A stretch of DNA of 45,736 nucleotides from Mycolicibacterium bacteremicum (GTDB taxonomy: Bacteria; Actinomycetota; Actinomycetes; Mycobacteriales; Mycobacteriaceae), in NCBI RefSeq assembly GCF_002086115.1, contig NZ_MVHJ01000036.1:1-45736 (forward strand), written 5' to 3'. The notes under the pieces were generated by a model. The model did no database searches, was not told the origin of the DNA, and worked only from the letters and a program-made list of their open reading frames with translations. Positions within the stretch are counted from its first letter, which is position 1. Each line of letters starts with the position of its first letter. The translations under genes and the position numbers were made by a program. Below, piece after piece: positions 16,462 to 24,919 of this stretch.

Positions 16462-17170
16462 TCAGTTGGCCTTTGCAAGTGGGATTACGCTGGCCCCGAC
16501 CCCCACAACACCTCGGCCGACCTTTGGCGCGGCCTGGTCATCTTCGTTGATGTAGTCCGCGTAGGTAGTCAGCGTCAGAACGAATGTACTGTGCCCCAGC
16601 CACTTTGACACCTGCATATAGTGCTCCCCTGCGCTGAGATTCATGGTAGCGAACGTGTGCCGCAGATCATGGAAGCGAACGTGTGCCGCAGATCATGGAA
16701 GCGCACGGCTCCGAGACCCAGCGCCTTGGTGGCGGGTTGCAGGTAGTGCTCGTACAGCGCTGCCGCGCACACCGGCTTGGCCCAATCGAAGACATAGCGA
16801 TTCCGCCTCCCGGGAAACAGCGGGGCGTTCGGGTGATGCTTGTTGCCGGCCGAATTGGTGACCGAGAACGGATGGACATCGGTCAGGTAGTCCCGAAGTT
16901 CGTCGGCCAGCCACGGGGCCAGTGGCACGATGCGGTCAGTGGAAGCATCGCTTTTGGGCGTTCCGTAGACCCACTGAACGGTGGCAGACGGTGAGCCGTC
17001 CTCCCGTTTCACCCGCTTGCGCCGGGCGGTGCGTGTGATGCGAATGCTGCCCACGGTGCCGGGGATAGCCGACAGCGTCACGTCCTACACCTGAAGGCCC
17101 TGCAGCTCACTGGCCCGCACTCCTTGCATGCGCACGCTTGTGCACGTTGCGGGCGACCAACAAGCCGAGG
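16462..17170 (-). pseudogene. Broken tyrosine integrase of island B
   Basis: Reading leftward, the remnant shows QGVRASELQGLQV (with the first catalytic Arg box), then DVTLSAIPGTVGSIRITRTARRK, TPKSDASTDRIVPLA, and RFHDLRHTFA (H-x-x-R box). In a shifted frame follows NLSAGEHYMQVSKWLGHS and the TYADYINEDD tail. Two lesions are visible: an in-frame TAG at 17085-17087 and a frame change caused by a 26-base tandem duplication at 16649-16700. The N-terminal domain upstream of 17170 is not recognisable. Sequence similarity to the island A remnant suggests the same attachment specificity. Confidence 0.85.
16649..16700. repeat. 26-bp perfect tandem duplication inside the integrase
   Basis: Two identical 26-base units (16649-16674 and 16675-16700) cover the HDLRHTFA codons. 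Removing one unit joins RFHDLRHTFA directly to TMNLSAGEHYMQ and restores the family reading frame. This is a recent slippage-type event, since the copies show no divergence. Confidence 0.93.
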
Positions 17171-17693
17171 CACCAACCGACCTCGAAATGCTGCCCGAAT
17201 AGACGGGCATCTTGCTCTACGGACATCTTGCTCAGCTCTTCCGATTGAATCTGGGTTGAGTGAGCGCTCCGCACAACCATAACTCGATATGTAGCTGGCA
17301 CACAACTGAAAGTCAGCTTCTAACTGCATATTTCGATCCCCATGGGACCCTTATGGCTTTGCTGGGTCGTACGCATTTCCTGCATCACAGCGCTTAAATC
17401 GCGCTACCAGCGGCCACAGTTTCCTAGTTGCACTAAATGCCTCATCTGTCACATTGCTGACAGCTTCCAAAACTTGCCCTGTCCTGGGGCTGATGATTCG
17501 ACTAAGAGGACGGGCGCGCAGGCACCGGCACCCGGGTTTGTGTTGCCGAACACACCGGTCGCACTCTTTGCCGCGTCAGCGGGCTCCCGACTTAAGTCAA
17601 CTGATTGCTGACGCGCTGCTGACGCGGAACCCGAAAGCGTGGTCGACCGCTCACTTGTTCGACCCAAAAAACGCCTTTACCTGGTCTTTCTCA

Positions 17694-17737
17694 GTGCCCC
17701 CAGTCGGACTCGAACCGACACTTGGCGGATTTTAAGT
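17694..17737. repeat. att-like copy 3, within the intact tRNA-Leu gene
   Basis: This is the 44-base sequence shared with 10661-10704 and, for 43 bases, with 13885-13927. It overlaps the 3' end of the complete tRNA, as expected for an attachment site where the incoming element restores the tRNA. Confidence 0.9.
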
Positions 17738-17768
17738 CCGCTGCCTCTGCCAATTGGGCTATGGGGGC
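17695..17768 (-). tRNA. tRNA-Leu(UAA)
   Basis: A 74-base cloverleaf folds on the minus strand. It has a 7-bp perfect acceptor stem (GCCCCCA/TGGGGGC), a D arm with AATTGG, an anticodon stem GCGGA/TCCGC around the loop CTTAAAA (anticodon UAA), a variable loop CAAGT, a T arm GTCGG-TTCGAGT-CCGAC, and discriminator A. CCA is not encoded. The anticodon reads UUA leucine codons, rare in such a GC-rich genome. The variable loop is only 5 bases, whereas leucine tRNAs usually have a long arm. Its 3' end is the integration site of both islands. Confidence 0.88.
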
Positions 17769-17837
17769 GTGTGCACGTCAGAGCGTACTGGAGGCCACCA
17801 CCGGGCAGCGCACCCACGAAGTCGCGGGCCGACAGTC

Positions 17838-19844
17838 TCAGTCCCGTAGCGGTGGGCCGTCACCGGAAGGCACTGCTGCGCTGAGTTTCTCGGGTATCTC
17901 ACCGGGCCGATACCCCGGCAGCCGGGACGCCGGCAGGATCGCCACGACGCTGATCCCTGCCAGGATCAGTAGCCCCAGCTTCAACGCCCGCAGGCGCGCG
18001 TCGGTGTTGATCTGCACCGCGGCGTCCACCTCGGACTGCGAGGCGTCGGTCCGGGACAGCACCTCGCGCAGCTGGTCATTGCTGACGAAGTTCACCTGGT
18101 CCAGGTCGACCTGCGCGATCAGCCGGTCCGGGATCTCGACATCGTTGATCACGGCCTGGCCGACGTTGAGCGACAGGATGCCGACCAGCATGGCGCCGGC
18201 CAGCGCGGTGCCCACCGCCGAGGCGAGGTTCTGTGTCGTCCCGCGAACCGACCCGACATCACCGGCGAGTTCCTTGGGCGCAGCGGTGACCAGGACGTTG
18301 AACACGAGGGTCACCAGCGCGCCCTGACCGATGCCGAAGACGATGAGTCCGATGATCGTCGGGGCCGTCTCCCAGTTGTTGGTCACCACCACCGACAGCC
18401 AGACCAGCGCGACGGTGGTCAGAGTGAACGAGAAGACACCGATGGTCCGTGGGGTGAACCGCTTGTAGAACCGCACCACCAGCGTCGCGGTGATAGAAAC
18501 GGTCAGGTTGAACGGCAGCATCGCCATCGACGTGTCGAACGGCGTGCGCCCCTGGACGATCTGGATGTACAGCGGCACCGTGAAGTTCAGCGCCGCCTCC
18601 AGCGCCACCACGATGAACATGGCATACACGGCGGCTCGTTCCCGCGAAGACCCGAGTACCGACAGGCTCACCAACGGCACCTTGCCGGTCCGGGTGCGGT
18701 GCCGCGTCCACACGAAAAACGCCTGCCCCAGCACGATTCCGATGAGCACCAACACCGGCGCCGGCGACAGACCCAACAGATCGAACGGGGCCTCGGGGTT
18801 GGCCTGGAACACGCCCCACCCGTTCAGGTTGTTGAAGCCCAGCGTCAGCGACACGATCGCCACACCGATCAGCAGCGCGGCGAACACGTCGATGTCGACC
18901 GATTTGTCACCGGCGGCCGAGTGCAACCGGAAGCTGAACAGGAACACCGCGACGGCCAGGACCAGCACGATGACGAACACCGGCCGCCAGCCGACGAATG
19001 TGCCGAGGGTGCCGCCGATCAGGAACGCACACACTCCGGACAGGGCGCGAGCCGAGCCGAGTGATCCGACGCCGGTGGCAGCGAGGACGGCCAGGGTGTC
19101 CCGGCACACCCCGGCCGATACGACCCTGCGCCCGGTCACCGGGTTGACGCCGCCATCGGCGAGCGTCGCACCCATGATGGCCAGATCCTTCGCCGTTACC
19201 CGTAGTGCGCACTGCCGGGTGTAGACGTCGACCACCGCCAGCGGATCAAGATCCAACCGGCCATAGCTTTCCAGCAACCGGGCGATCGCGCGGTTGCGCT
19301 GATTGGTCTGCGCCTCGGATTGATAGACCGTCTCGTCCAGTTCGAGCGGGCGGCCGGCGAACTCCGACAGACCGCGGACGATGTGCTCCCACTGGGCCTG
19401 TGGCGCCTCCCCCGGGATGAGCGCGGTCGTCGCGATGGCGCCGGCGTTGACCATGGGATTCATCGGGTGGCCGTTGTTGAGCTCGATGGCGATCACCGAG
19501 TTGAACGGCAACCCGGTGTTGTTCACCCCGATCCGCTCCGCCACGGCCTGATGCCCGAGTTCCTCGCACACCAGCGCGTAGACGAACGCCTTCGAGATCG
19601 ACTGGATCGAGAACTCGATATCGCAGTCACCGGATGTGTGCACGCCGCCGTCGACTTCGGCGACGCAGACACCGAACCAGTTCGGATCGGCCTCGGCCAG
19701 CACCGGGATGTAGTCCGCGACGGCCCCGGCGGTGTCTGCCCGGCAGCGGCGATGCGCCGCCTCGACCAGCGATTCAACCTCCGAGAATTCGGGAAGCTCG
19801 CCGGTGTACGCCGCTTGTACGACGTCGCCCACCTCGACATCCAT
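17838..19844 (-). pseudogene. In-frame chimera of truncated glutaminase and truncated MFS transporter
   Basis: The single open frame encodes 668 residues. Residues 1-255 are a serine-dependent glutaminase (GlsA type) with the catalytic S82-I-S-K85 box, NPMVNAGAI and YTRQCALRVTAKDLA. The last 50 or so residues, including the segment with the conserved late Tyr and SGVGGGI, are missing. From about residue 256 the sequence becomes a DHA2-type MFS transporter, entering near TM5 (ALSGVCAFLIGGTLG) and lacking roughly the first four helices. Such a fusion fits a deletion joining two same-strand genes, with the junction near 19065-19090; an assembly artefact is possible. Neither half looks functional. 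The ATG at 19844 precedes the conserved glutaminase start. Confidence 0.8.
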
Positions 19845-19972
19845 TGCCGGGCCCCTCCGTACCGCATCGCCGTGCCAGGCCACGCCGGAGCGTGCGGATA
19901 GGGCCCAGCCTAGGCAAGTGCAGCGGGTGAGGGGCCGGTTCGAGGTGACCGGGTATCGGCTGCTCTGCGCAG

Positions 19973-21292
19973 CTAATTGTCGGCAGCCGGCGGGGCCTTC
20001 GGTTCGAAGGGTGTGTACCACCACCAGTGGGCTTTCTCCCCCGACGGTCCGCGGCATGGCGCGACATGCGGTGGCGGTCCGGTCGGTGGGCGTGCCAGCG
20101 ACGCCGAGGTCAGGGTGCGGCCCTGGGAGTCGGTGACGGTCAGCGCGTCGGCGGGCCCGGTCAGGGTGATCTCACCCTTGTGGTGCAGGCGGTGGTGAAA
20201 GGGGCACAGCAACACCAGGTTCCACAGCTCGGTGGGCCCGCCGTGCTCCCAATGCACCAGATGATGGGCATGCAGCCCGCGGGTGGCCCCACAGCCGGGC
20301 ACCACACAGGTCGGGTCACGGTGCTCCAACGCCCGCCGCAACCGCCGGCTGATGGTGCGGGTGGCACGCCCGGACCCCATCGGCACACCGTGGCGTTGCA
20401 GCCACACCTCACAGGTGGCGTCACACAGCAGGAACTGACGATCAGCATCGCTGAGCACCGGCCCCAGGTGCAGGGCTGCGGATGCCTTCTCGATGTCGTA
20501 GTGCACCACCACCGTGGTGTGCGCCCCGTGCGGCCGCGCGGCCGCCTCGGCGTCCCAGCCGGCCTCGATGACACTCATGAACGCATCCACATTGTCGGGG
20601 AACGGCGGCGCCGGATCAGTGGGCACACTGACCTGATCCTCGATGCGCACCTCCGGTGTCTGGGCGGCGTCACGGCCGGCTTGGGCGTCGCGATCGCGCC
20701 GCCACTGCGCGATCAACCCATCCTTGCGTGCATCCAACGCGGCATCGAACTTGGCGGCCTCCAGCTTGGGCAACCGGATCCGGTAGCTGGTGTACCCGTC
20801 CTGCTCAATCCGACTGAATGACCGCTTGGGTTCCGGTGCGGGTTCGGGGTCGGGGCGGGGTTCCTGCTTGACCGCGGTCCGCAGCTGGGTGACGGTGGCG
20901 GTCGTGGCCAGCTCGGCATAGTGGTCATCGGAGCCGTCGGCGGCATGTTCGGCGATCACCCCGAACTGGTCGACCGACAACTGCCCCGCACGCAGACTCT
21001 CGGCCAGACGGGGAAACACCTCGATGCGTTGGGCGATCGCCACCATCACCTGAGCATTGCGTGGTGACATACCGAACCGCCAGGCCACCAACTCCGGCAA
21101 CGAACGGCACCCGGTGTCACCCCACAGCGAGGGGCCGTCACCGCCGTCGATCTCGGCGACAATCTCCACCAGCCGCCCGTCGAGGGCGTTGCGCTGGCCG
21201 ATCACCTCGGCCGCTTCGGCGTACAAGCCCAGCAGCCGGTCCGACACCGCATCCGCCGCATCAGCGGCGAAAACGTCTGTGGGAGGCGGCAT
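19973..21292 (-). CDS. DUF222/HNH endonuclease, 13E12 repeat family
   Basis: The 439-residue protein has the N-terminal DUF222 helical domain (about 15-290) and a C-terminal HNH core: CVVPGCGATRGLHAHHLVHWEHGG, then NLVLLCPFHHRLHHKG (about 340-390). This is the layout of the mycobacterial 13E12 REP family, which occurs in many dispersed copies per genome and is thought to be mobile or homing-like. The gene looks intact. It lies just upstream of the glutaminase-MFS chimera on the same strand. Recombination between family copies is one possible cause of local deletions. Confidence 0.9.
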   Translation of the reverse strand: MPPPTDVFAADAADAVSDRLLGLYAEAAEVIGQRNALDGRLVEIVAEIDGGDGPSLWGDTGCRSLPELVAWRFGMSPRNAQVMVAIAQRIEVFPRLAESLRAGQLSVDQFGVIAEHAADGSDDHYAELATTATVTQLRTAVKQEPRPDPEPAPEPKRSFSRIEQDGYTSYRIRLPKLEAAKFDAALDARKDGLIAQWRRDRDAQAGRDAAQTPEVRIEDQVSVPTDPAPPFPDNVDAFMSVIEAGWDAEAAARPHGAHTTVVVHYDIEKASAALHLGPVLSDADRQFLLCDATCEVWLQRHGVPMGSGRATRTISRRLRRALEHRDPTCVVPGCGATRGLHAHHLVHWEHGGPTELWNLVLLCPFHHRLHHKGEITLTGPADALTVTDSQGRTLTSASLARPPTGPPPHVAPCRGPSGEKAHWWWYTPFEPKAPPAADN

Positions 21293-21438
21293 ACCACGAT
21301 TCTAGAGAGGGGGTCCGACAAGTAACGGCGGTCGCCGAGGCCGATCCGGGACGCAGAAGTCGTCAGGAAACCGGCACCGCCCGTCAAGATTCCGTACAGA
21401 TCGACCAGACCCGCGCAACCGCGGCGCATCGTGGATCG

Positions 21439-21984
21439 GTGACCAATACCTTCAGGCAACTGTGCCGGCTCCTGCTGGATGGTGACACCGTCTGGGGCAC
21501 AGTGGAAATCCGACCGCAACGTTGGGGTGCCACTGCGTACCGGATCGTCGTCTACCCGCCGGGGATCACCTCCGAGGAGCGTCGCCGGGTCCGGGTGTGG
21601 CGTGGCTTCTACGCGTGGGGCACCGGGCTGTGGCTGGCCTCGACCGCGATACTGTCCGGATTCACCGAACCGTGGACCGCTGTCGCGCTGGCCTGCGCCG
21701 TATCGCTGAGCCTCGGAGCCATCGCCTTCGCCCGCGCCGGATCCCTTCGCGCCGCGGTCCGCACGGCCGATGTCACCGTCGCGGTGCCGAATCCCGACCG
21801 GGCACTGCTTCTTCGCGCCCGCCAGGTGCGGAACATCGGCGTGACGATGGTGCGCGCCGATCACAGCATGCGTGACGGCGACATCAGCGTTGCCGACCAC
21901 GAGTTGATCTGGCATCACGCCTACGCGCAACTGGAACACAACATCGTGTTGCCGTCCGTCGGGCGTTACGGCGGTGTTCGATGA
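21439..21984 (+). CDS. Membrane protein, DUF6611-like
   Basis: The 181-residue protein from a GTG at 21439 begins with a conserved soluble part (LLLDGDTVWGTVEIRPQRWGATAYRIVVYPPGI). Two adjacent membrane helices follow (about 62-100, GFYAWGTGLWLASTAILSGF and AVALACAVSLSLGAIAFA), then a cytosolic tail with an RADHSMRDGDISVADHELIW segment. It resembles an uncharacterised mycobacterial membrane family (DUF6611 by my recollection). Its stop overlaps the start of a 43-residue membrane peptide gene (ATGA). Function unknown. Confidence 0.7.
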   Translation: MTNTFRQLCRLLLDGDTVWGTVEIRPQRWGATAYRIVVYPPGITSEERRRVRVWRGFYAWGTGLWLASTAILSGFTEPWTAVALACAVSLSLGAIAFARAGSLRAAVRTADVTVAVPNPDRALLLRARQVRNIGVTMVRADHSMRDGDISVADHELIWHHAYAQLEHNIVLPSVGRYGGVR

Positions 21985-22112
21985 CCGACCTGATCGCCGC
22001 GCTCACCCTGCTGGGCGCACCAGCGTTGGCGCTCTTCGCCGTCCGGTGCGCCATCGCCCGGCAGTTTCGGCGCGAACGCGACGACCCCGCTCAGCTCGTC
22101 GGCGGCTCGTAG
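21981..22112 (+). CDS. 43-residue membrane peptide
   Basis: This short gene starts in the ATGA overlap with the upstream membrane protein and encodes MTDLIAALTLLGAPALALFAVR followed by a basic tail (RQFRRERDD), that is, one membrane helix with positive residues inside. It overlaps the 3' end of the opposite-strand gene at 22091. The coupling to the upstream gene and the clean membrane topology support it as real. Function unknown, possibly a partner of the upstream protein. Confidence 0.55.
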   Translation: MTDLIAALTLLGAPALALFAVRCAIARQFRRERDDPAQLVGGS

Positions 22113-22402
22113 GGAACCTCGGGATTGTCGCGGTGCCACTCGACCTGCTGCTCTTTGACTTTGCGGTGAAAACGGTTCAGCCAGAACAGTCCACCGGCGA
22201 TCAGCACCACCGCCAAGATCACCGCCACGACACCGGCGGTGCGTGTGCCGTTTGCGAACGAGAACAGCCCGATGACCATGGCCAGCACACCCAGTCCCAC
22301 CGAGACGATTCCCGGCGCGTTCTTGCCCGCCTTCATCGCCTCGCCGGCGTGCTGCCGATAGGTGCGCGAGTGGTCGACCGGATCTTTTGATGTGTCAGGC
22401 AT
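22091..22402 (-). CDS. Small two-helix membrane protein, UsfY-like
   Basis: The 103-residue protein starts with a DPVDHSRTYRQHAGEAMKAG segment, which resembles the start of mycobacterial UsfY proteins (SigF-associated stress proteins). Two membrane helices follow (about 32-50 and 55-75), then a charged tail (RFHRKVKEQQVEWH). It is 18 bases upstream of the flavodoxin-like gene in reverse order, that is, the reductase gene ends before this gene's start on the same strand. The UsfY assignment rests on the N-terminal pattern only. Confidence 0.6.
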   Translation of the reverse strand: MPDTSKDPVDHSRTYRQHAGEAMKAGKNAPGIVSVGLGVLAMVIGLFSFANGTRTAGVVAVILAVVLIAGGLFWLNRFHRKVKEQQVEWHRDNPEVPYEPPTS

Positions 22403-22420
22403 GACGGCTCCCGTGAGTTC

Positions 22421-23047
22421 TCATTGATACGCCGGATAGAGGGACTGTTTGAGCGTGCGCGCCAGATGTACCGCATTGCGGGCCGCCGCCTCGGTCGTCG
22501 AGGCCACCTGCTCGGGCACCTCGTCGAGATCGTTGAAATCCTCGGATCCCATCGCGGGTCCGGTCCAGTAGGTGCATCCCTGGGCCGGGATGCTGAACCC
22601 CACATCGTTGAGGCCCTGAAAGACGTCCGCGACGACCTTGTGCGCACCGTCCTCATTACCGACGACGCTGACCAGCGCGACCTTGCCCACCATGGCGGGG
22701 CGGCCCTCGTCGTCGGTGGTGGACAGGTCCGCGTCCAGACGCTCCAGCACCCGCTGGGTCACCGAGGACGGATGTCCCAACCAGATCGGGGTGCTGAGCA
22801 GCAGGATGTCGGCGGCCAGGATCTTCCCCCGGATCTGCGGCCACTGGTCACTGTCGCCCATGTCGACCTCGACGCCCGGTGCGATGTGAAAGTCGACGCA
22901 GCGCACCAACTCGCACTCGACGCCGTCCTTGCGCAGGTAGCCGAACACGTGCTCGGCCATGGACTGGCTACTGGAAGGCGCCGGGCTGGCTTTCAGGCTA
23001 CACACCAGGGCGACCGCCCGGATTGCCGATGGGGCGTTGGTGGTCAT
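22421..23047 (-). CDS. NAD(P)H-dependent FMN reductase/flavodoxin-like protein
   Basis: The 208-residue protein has the flavodoxin-like fold of the NADPH-dependent FMN reductase family: VALVCSLKASPAPSSSQSMAEHV carries the phosphate-binding loop, LLLSTPIWLGHPSSVTQRVLERLDA the second FMN contact, and GKVALVSVVGNEDGAHKV the third. Such proteins reduce flavins, quinones or chromate in the cytosol. It is followed on the same strand by the UsfY-like gene, with 18 bases between them, so the two are probably one unit. The physiological substrate is unknown. Confidence 0.82.
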   Translation of the reverse strand: MTTNAPSAIRAVALVCSLKASPAPSSSQSMAEHVFGYLRKDGVECELVRCVDFHIAPGVEVDMGDSDQWPQIRGKILAADILLLSTPIWLGHPSSVTQRVLERLDADLSTTDDEGRPAMVGKVALVSVVGNEDGAHKVVADVFQGLNDVGFSIPAQGCTYWTGPAMGSEDFNDLDEVPEQVASTTEAAARNAVHLARTLKQSLYPAYQ

Positions 23048-23187
23048 GCTGGCTCAGGTACCCCGTGCAGGGGCGATCAAACGGAATGGGCCCGTTTTCA
23101 CAGCCGCGGATCGGGGCATCCCGGCGGGTCGAGAGCGCGCTGCGACAACGTCAATATCAGAACGCGACAGTCACTTTCGCGTCCAGG

Positions 23188-23880
23188 CTAAGCCGTCGGC
23201 ACGTCCCAGACCGAGGCGTCGACCGGGCTACCGGTGACCATTTCCACGGCGGTGAAGATGAACTCGTCCTCGGTCATGTCACCGTCGACGGCCACCTGCC
23301 GCAACGCCTCGTTGACCAGCGGGAAGCCGGCGGCCAGGTCGAAGGTCCAGCCGCCGTCGGTCCGCACGAACTCCCAGTCGGCACCGGCGGGTTCGCCCTG
23401 CACCAGCATGGGCGCGTACGCCCGGTCACCCTCGATGCGCACCTCGCCCAGGGTGTTGCCCTCCAGCGCGGCGGCGTCGATCATCCCCTCGTTCACCCCG
23501 TAGACCAGCAGACCGGCCCCGTCCATGGTGTCGAAGTCCGGCGGGGTCTCGACCCGCATGCGCGCGATCATCAGGCGGTCCATCATCCCGGCCTGTGCGA
23601 CCTCCGCCGGACCGGCCGTCCGGGCGAGGTGCACCACCTGGTCGTAGTGCGCGATGGTGTCCGGGCTGATCAGGGCGGGCACCGCGGCGCCGTTCTGCGC
23701 GCCGGCCTCGGTCCGGTACTGCTCGAACACCGTCCGCACGGCCTCGGCGTCGGCGGCCGGATCGATCGCCTCCTCGGTACTCGCCGAACTGACCGGCGAG
23801 CCCTCCAACTCCCGTTCGCCTGCGCAGCCGCCCAACAGCGCCGTCATGGCCAGGAATCCCGCCGCCAGGTGCAGCCGCAC
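23188..23880 (-). CDS. Mycobacterial lipoprotein of unknown function
   Basis: The 230-residue protein starts MRLHLAAGFLAMTALLGGC, a lipoprotein signal with an LGGC lipobox. The mature domain has an NTF2/SnoaL-like opening (AEAVRTVFEQYRTEAGAQNG) and a strand pattern ending WEFVRTDGGWTFDLAAGFPLVNEAL. Function unknown. It is separated from the reductase gene by 140 bases in which I see nothing clear, and from the next gene by 41 bases. Confidence 0.75.
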   Translation of the reverse strand: MRLHLAAGFLAMTALLGGCAGERELEGSPVSSASTEEAIDPAADAEAVRTVFEQYRTEAGAQNGAAVPALISPDTIAHYDQVVHLARTAGPAEVAQAGMMDRLMIARMRVETPPDFDTMDGAGLLVYGVNEGMIDAAALEGNTLGEVRIEGDRAYAPMLVQGEPAGADWEFVRTDGGWTFDLAAGFPLVNEALRQVAVDGDMTEDEFIFTAVEMVTGSPVDASVWDVPTA

Positions 23881-23921
23881 CGGATCACCTCCGCGTCACG
23901 AAGTCATTGCCATCGCAAACT

Positions 23922-24608
23922 CTAACCGGTGCCGCCGCGGCATGCGGGCCCCAAGGTCAGCACGGGCCTCGGCAGCCGCCACCGCGCACAACCGTCATCG
24001 ATGGCCTCGTCGACGGCGGATGCGATGGACGTCAGCTGCTGTTTGTCCGCCCGTAACCACGCCGCGGCCGGCCCGCCGTCCAGACTTATCCGGGTCACCT
24101 CGGCGCCGTCACGGCGCAGGGCCGCCACCCGGCCGAGCAGCTGCCCGGCGGCATCAGCCCACCGCAATGGCTCCGAAGAGTCCACGCTGCAATGTATTCC
24201 GACCACATCCACGCCGTCGAAACGGTAGTCGGCGAGCAGACAACCCAGATCCAGGTGCACCGCGGCCGCACCACCGGTCAGTTCCGCGAGGACATTGAGG
24301 TGCCGTGGCGTGGACGCAACGAAGCGGGTCACCCCGCAGGACAACGCGCCCGAGATGCCGATGGACGAGGGCCCGCACCGCCACAGCACCTGTTCGGGTG
24401 CCACCCCGGCCGAGCGCACCAGGCCCAGCTCCCACGCGTCGGCGACGTACACGCTCACACCGTGTGCGCGCACCCACGCCGACACCAGCGGATCGGCCAA
24501 CAGCAGCGCGGGCAGGCCGCAGGCGGATTTCGGCAGGACTCGTCGCACGACCCGCACAGCGGCGCGCAGCCGGTGCGGATGACCTGCATGCGTATCAAGA
24601 TCCGTCAT
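23922..24608 (-). CDS. Alanine-racemase-fold/DAP-decarboxylase-like protein lacking the PLP lysine
   Basis: The protein is about 228 residues and resembles only the N-terminal barrel of fold-type III PLP decarboxylases (DAP/ornithine decarboxylase): VYVADAWELGLVRSAGVAPEQVL, GALSCGVTRFVASTPRHLNVLAEL and AAAVHLDLGC follow the family strand order. The usual lysine that holds PLP (in a Y-x-x-K-A-N type motif near the N-terminus) is not seen, and the C-terminal beta domain is missing. It is either a non-catalytic relative or a shortened gene. A GTG at 24611 is an alternative start. It is divergent from the kdp operon. Confidence 0.6.
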   Translation of the reverse strand: MTDLDTHAGHPHRLRAAVRVVRRVLPKSACGLPALLLADPLVSAWVRAHGVSVYVADAWELGLVRSAGVAPEQVLWRCGPSSIGISGALSCGVTRFVASTPRHLNVLAELTGGAAAVHLDLGCLLADYRFDGVDVVGIHCSVDSSEPLRWADAAGQLLGRVAALRRDGAEVTRISLDGGPAAAWLRADKQQLTSIASAVDEAIDDGCARWRLPRPVLTLGPACRGGTG

Positions 24609-24710
24609 CACTTCGGTCTACGCTCGCCAGCTGGCCGCAGCCTGTGCAGTAGCCCAGACCACACCCAGAAAGCCGCCGCGTAGTGACCGCGTAAAGATGG
24701 CCACCCGGGC

Positions 24711-24729
24711 CGTCAAGGAAGCGTCAAGG
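24711..24729 (+). promoter_or_regulatory. Direct repeat upstream of kdp, candidate KdpE site
   Basis: Two copies of CGTCAAGG (24711-24718 and 24722-24729) start 11 bases apart, one helical turn, which is the usual spacing of half-sites for OmpR/PhoB-type regulators such as KdpE. A third partial copy (CGTCAA) lies at 24793-24798. The pair is about 95 bases upstream of the first gene of the kdp operon. Binding is inferred from layout only. Confidence 0.4.
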
Positions 24730-24823
24730 CCCAGCTCACCGGCGAAAACCGGACGTAGTTTGGCCTTCGCCACCGATCCGATCCGGCGGGGGCGTCAACA
24801 ACCGCAGGAGTGCTGATCTCGTC

Positions 24824-24919
24824 GTGACGACCACCGTGTCCATCGTCATCTTCCTCGCGCTGACCATCGCGATCTTCGCGCTGCTCGGCCTGGTGCAGAA
24901 GTTGGTCGAGCGGCTGTGA
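24824..24919 (+). CDS. 31-residue membrane protein at the head of the kdp operon
   Basis: The reading frame from a GTG encodes VTTTVSIVIFLALTIAIF, LLGLVQKLVERL: one membrane helix with a short charged C-terminal tail. An AGGAG sequence lies about 14 bases upstream and the stop overlaps the GTG of kdpF (GTGA). The composition and coupling argue for a real gene rather than a leader artefact. It may be an extra small Kdp subunit or a translational leader. I do not recognise a named family. Confidence 0.6.
   Translation: MTTTVSIVIFLALTIAIFALLGLVQKLVERL

Larger units (their letters stand above)
13885..17737. mobile_element. Genomic island B at tRNA-Leu
   Basis: The segment lies between att copies 2 and 3, directly at the 3' end of the intact tRNA-Leu gene. 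It contains a three-gene operon on the plus strand and a broken integrase on the minus strand. Its GC content is visibly lower than that of the neighbouring chromosome and codon third positions are less GC-biased. The 500 or so bases between the integrase remnant and the tRNA contain only short unconvincing frames, probably decayed integrase N-terminal or excisionase sequence. Confidence 0.82.

Noticed and set aside
17107..17301. Short frame upstream of the island B integrase
   Set aside because: It could be decayed integrase N-terminus, but no motif is visible, so it is not listed as a gene.
10661..17768. CRISPR array formed by the three repeats
   Set aside because: Spacing is over 3 kb and the repeats are tRNA sequence; no CRISPR-like spacing occurs anywhere in the window.
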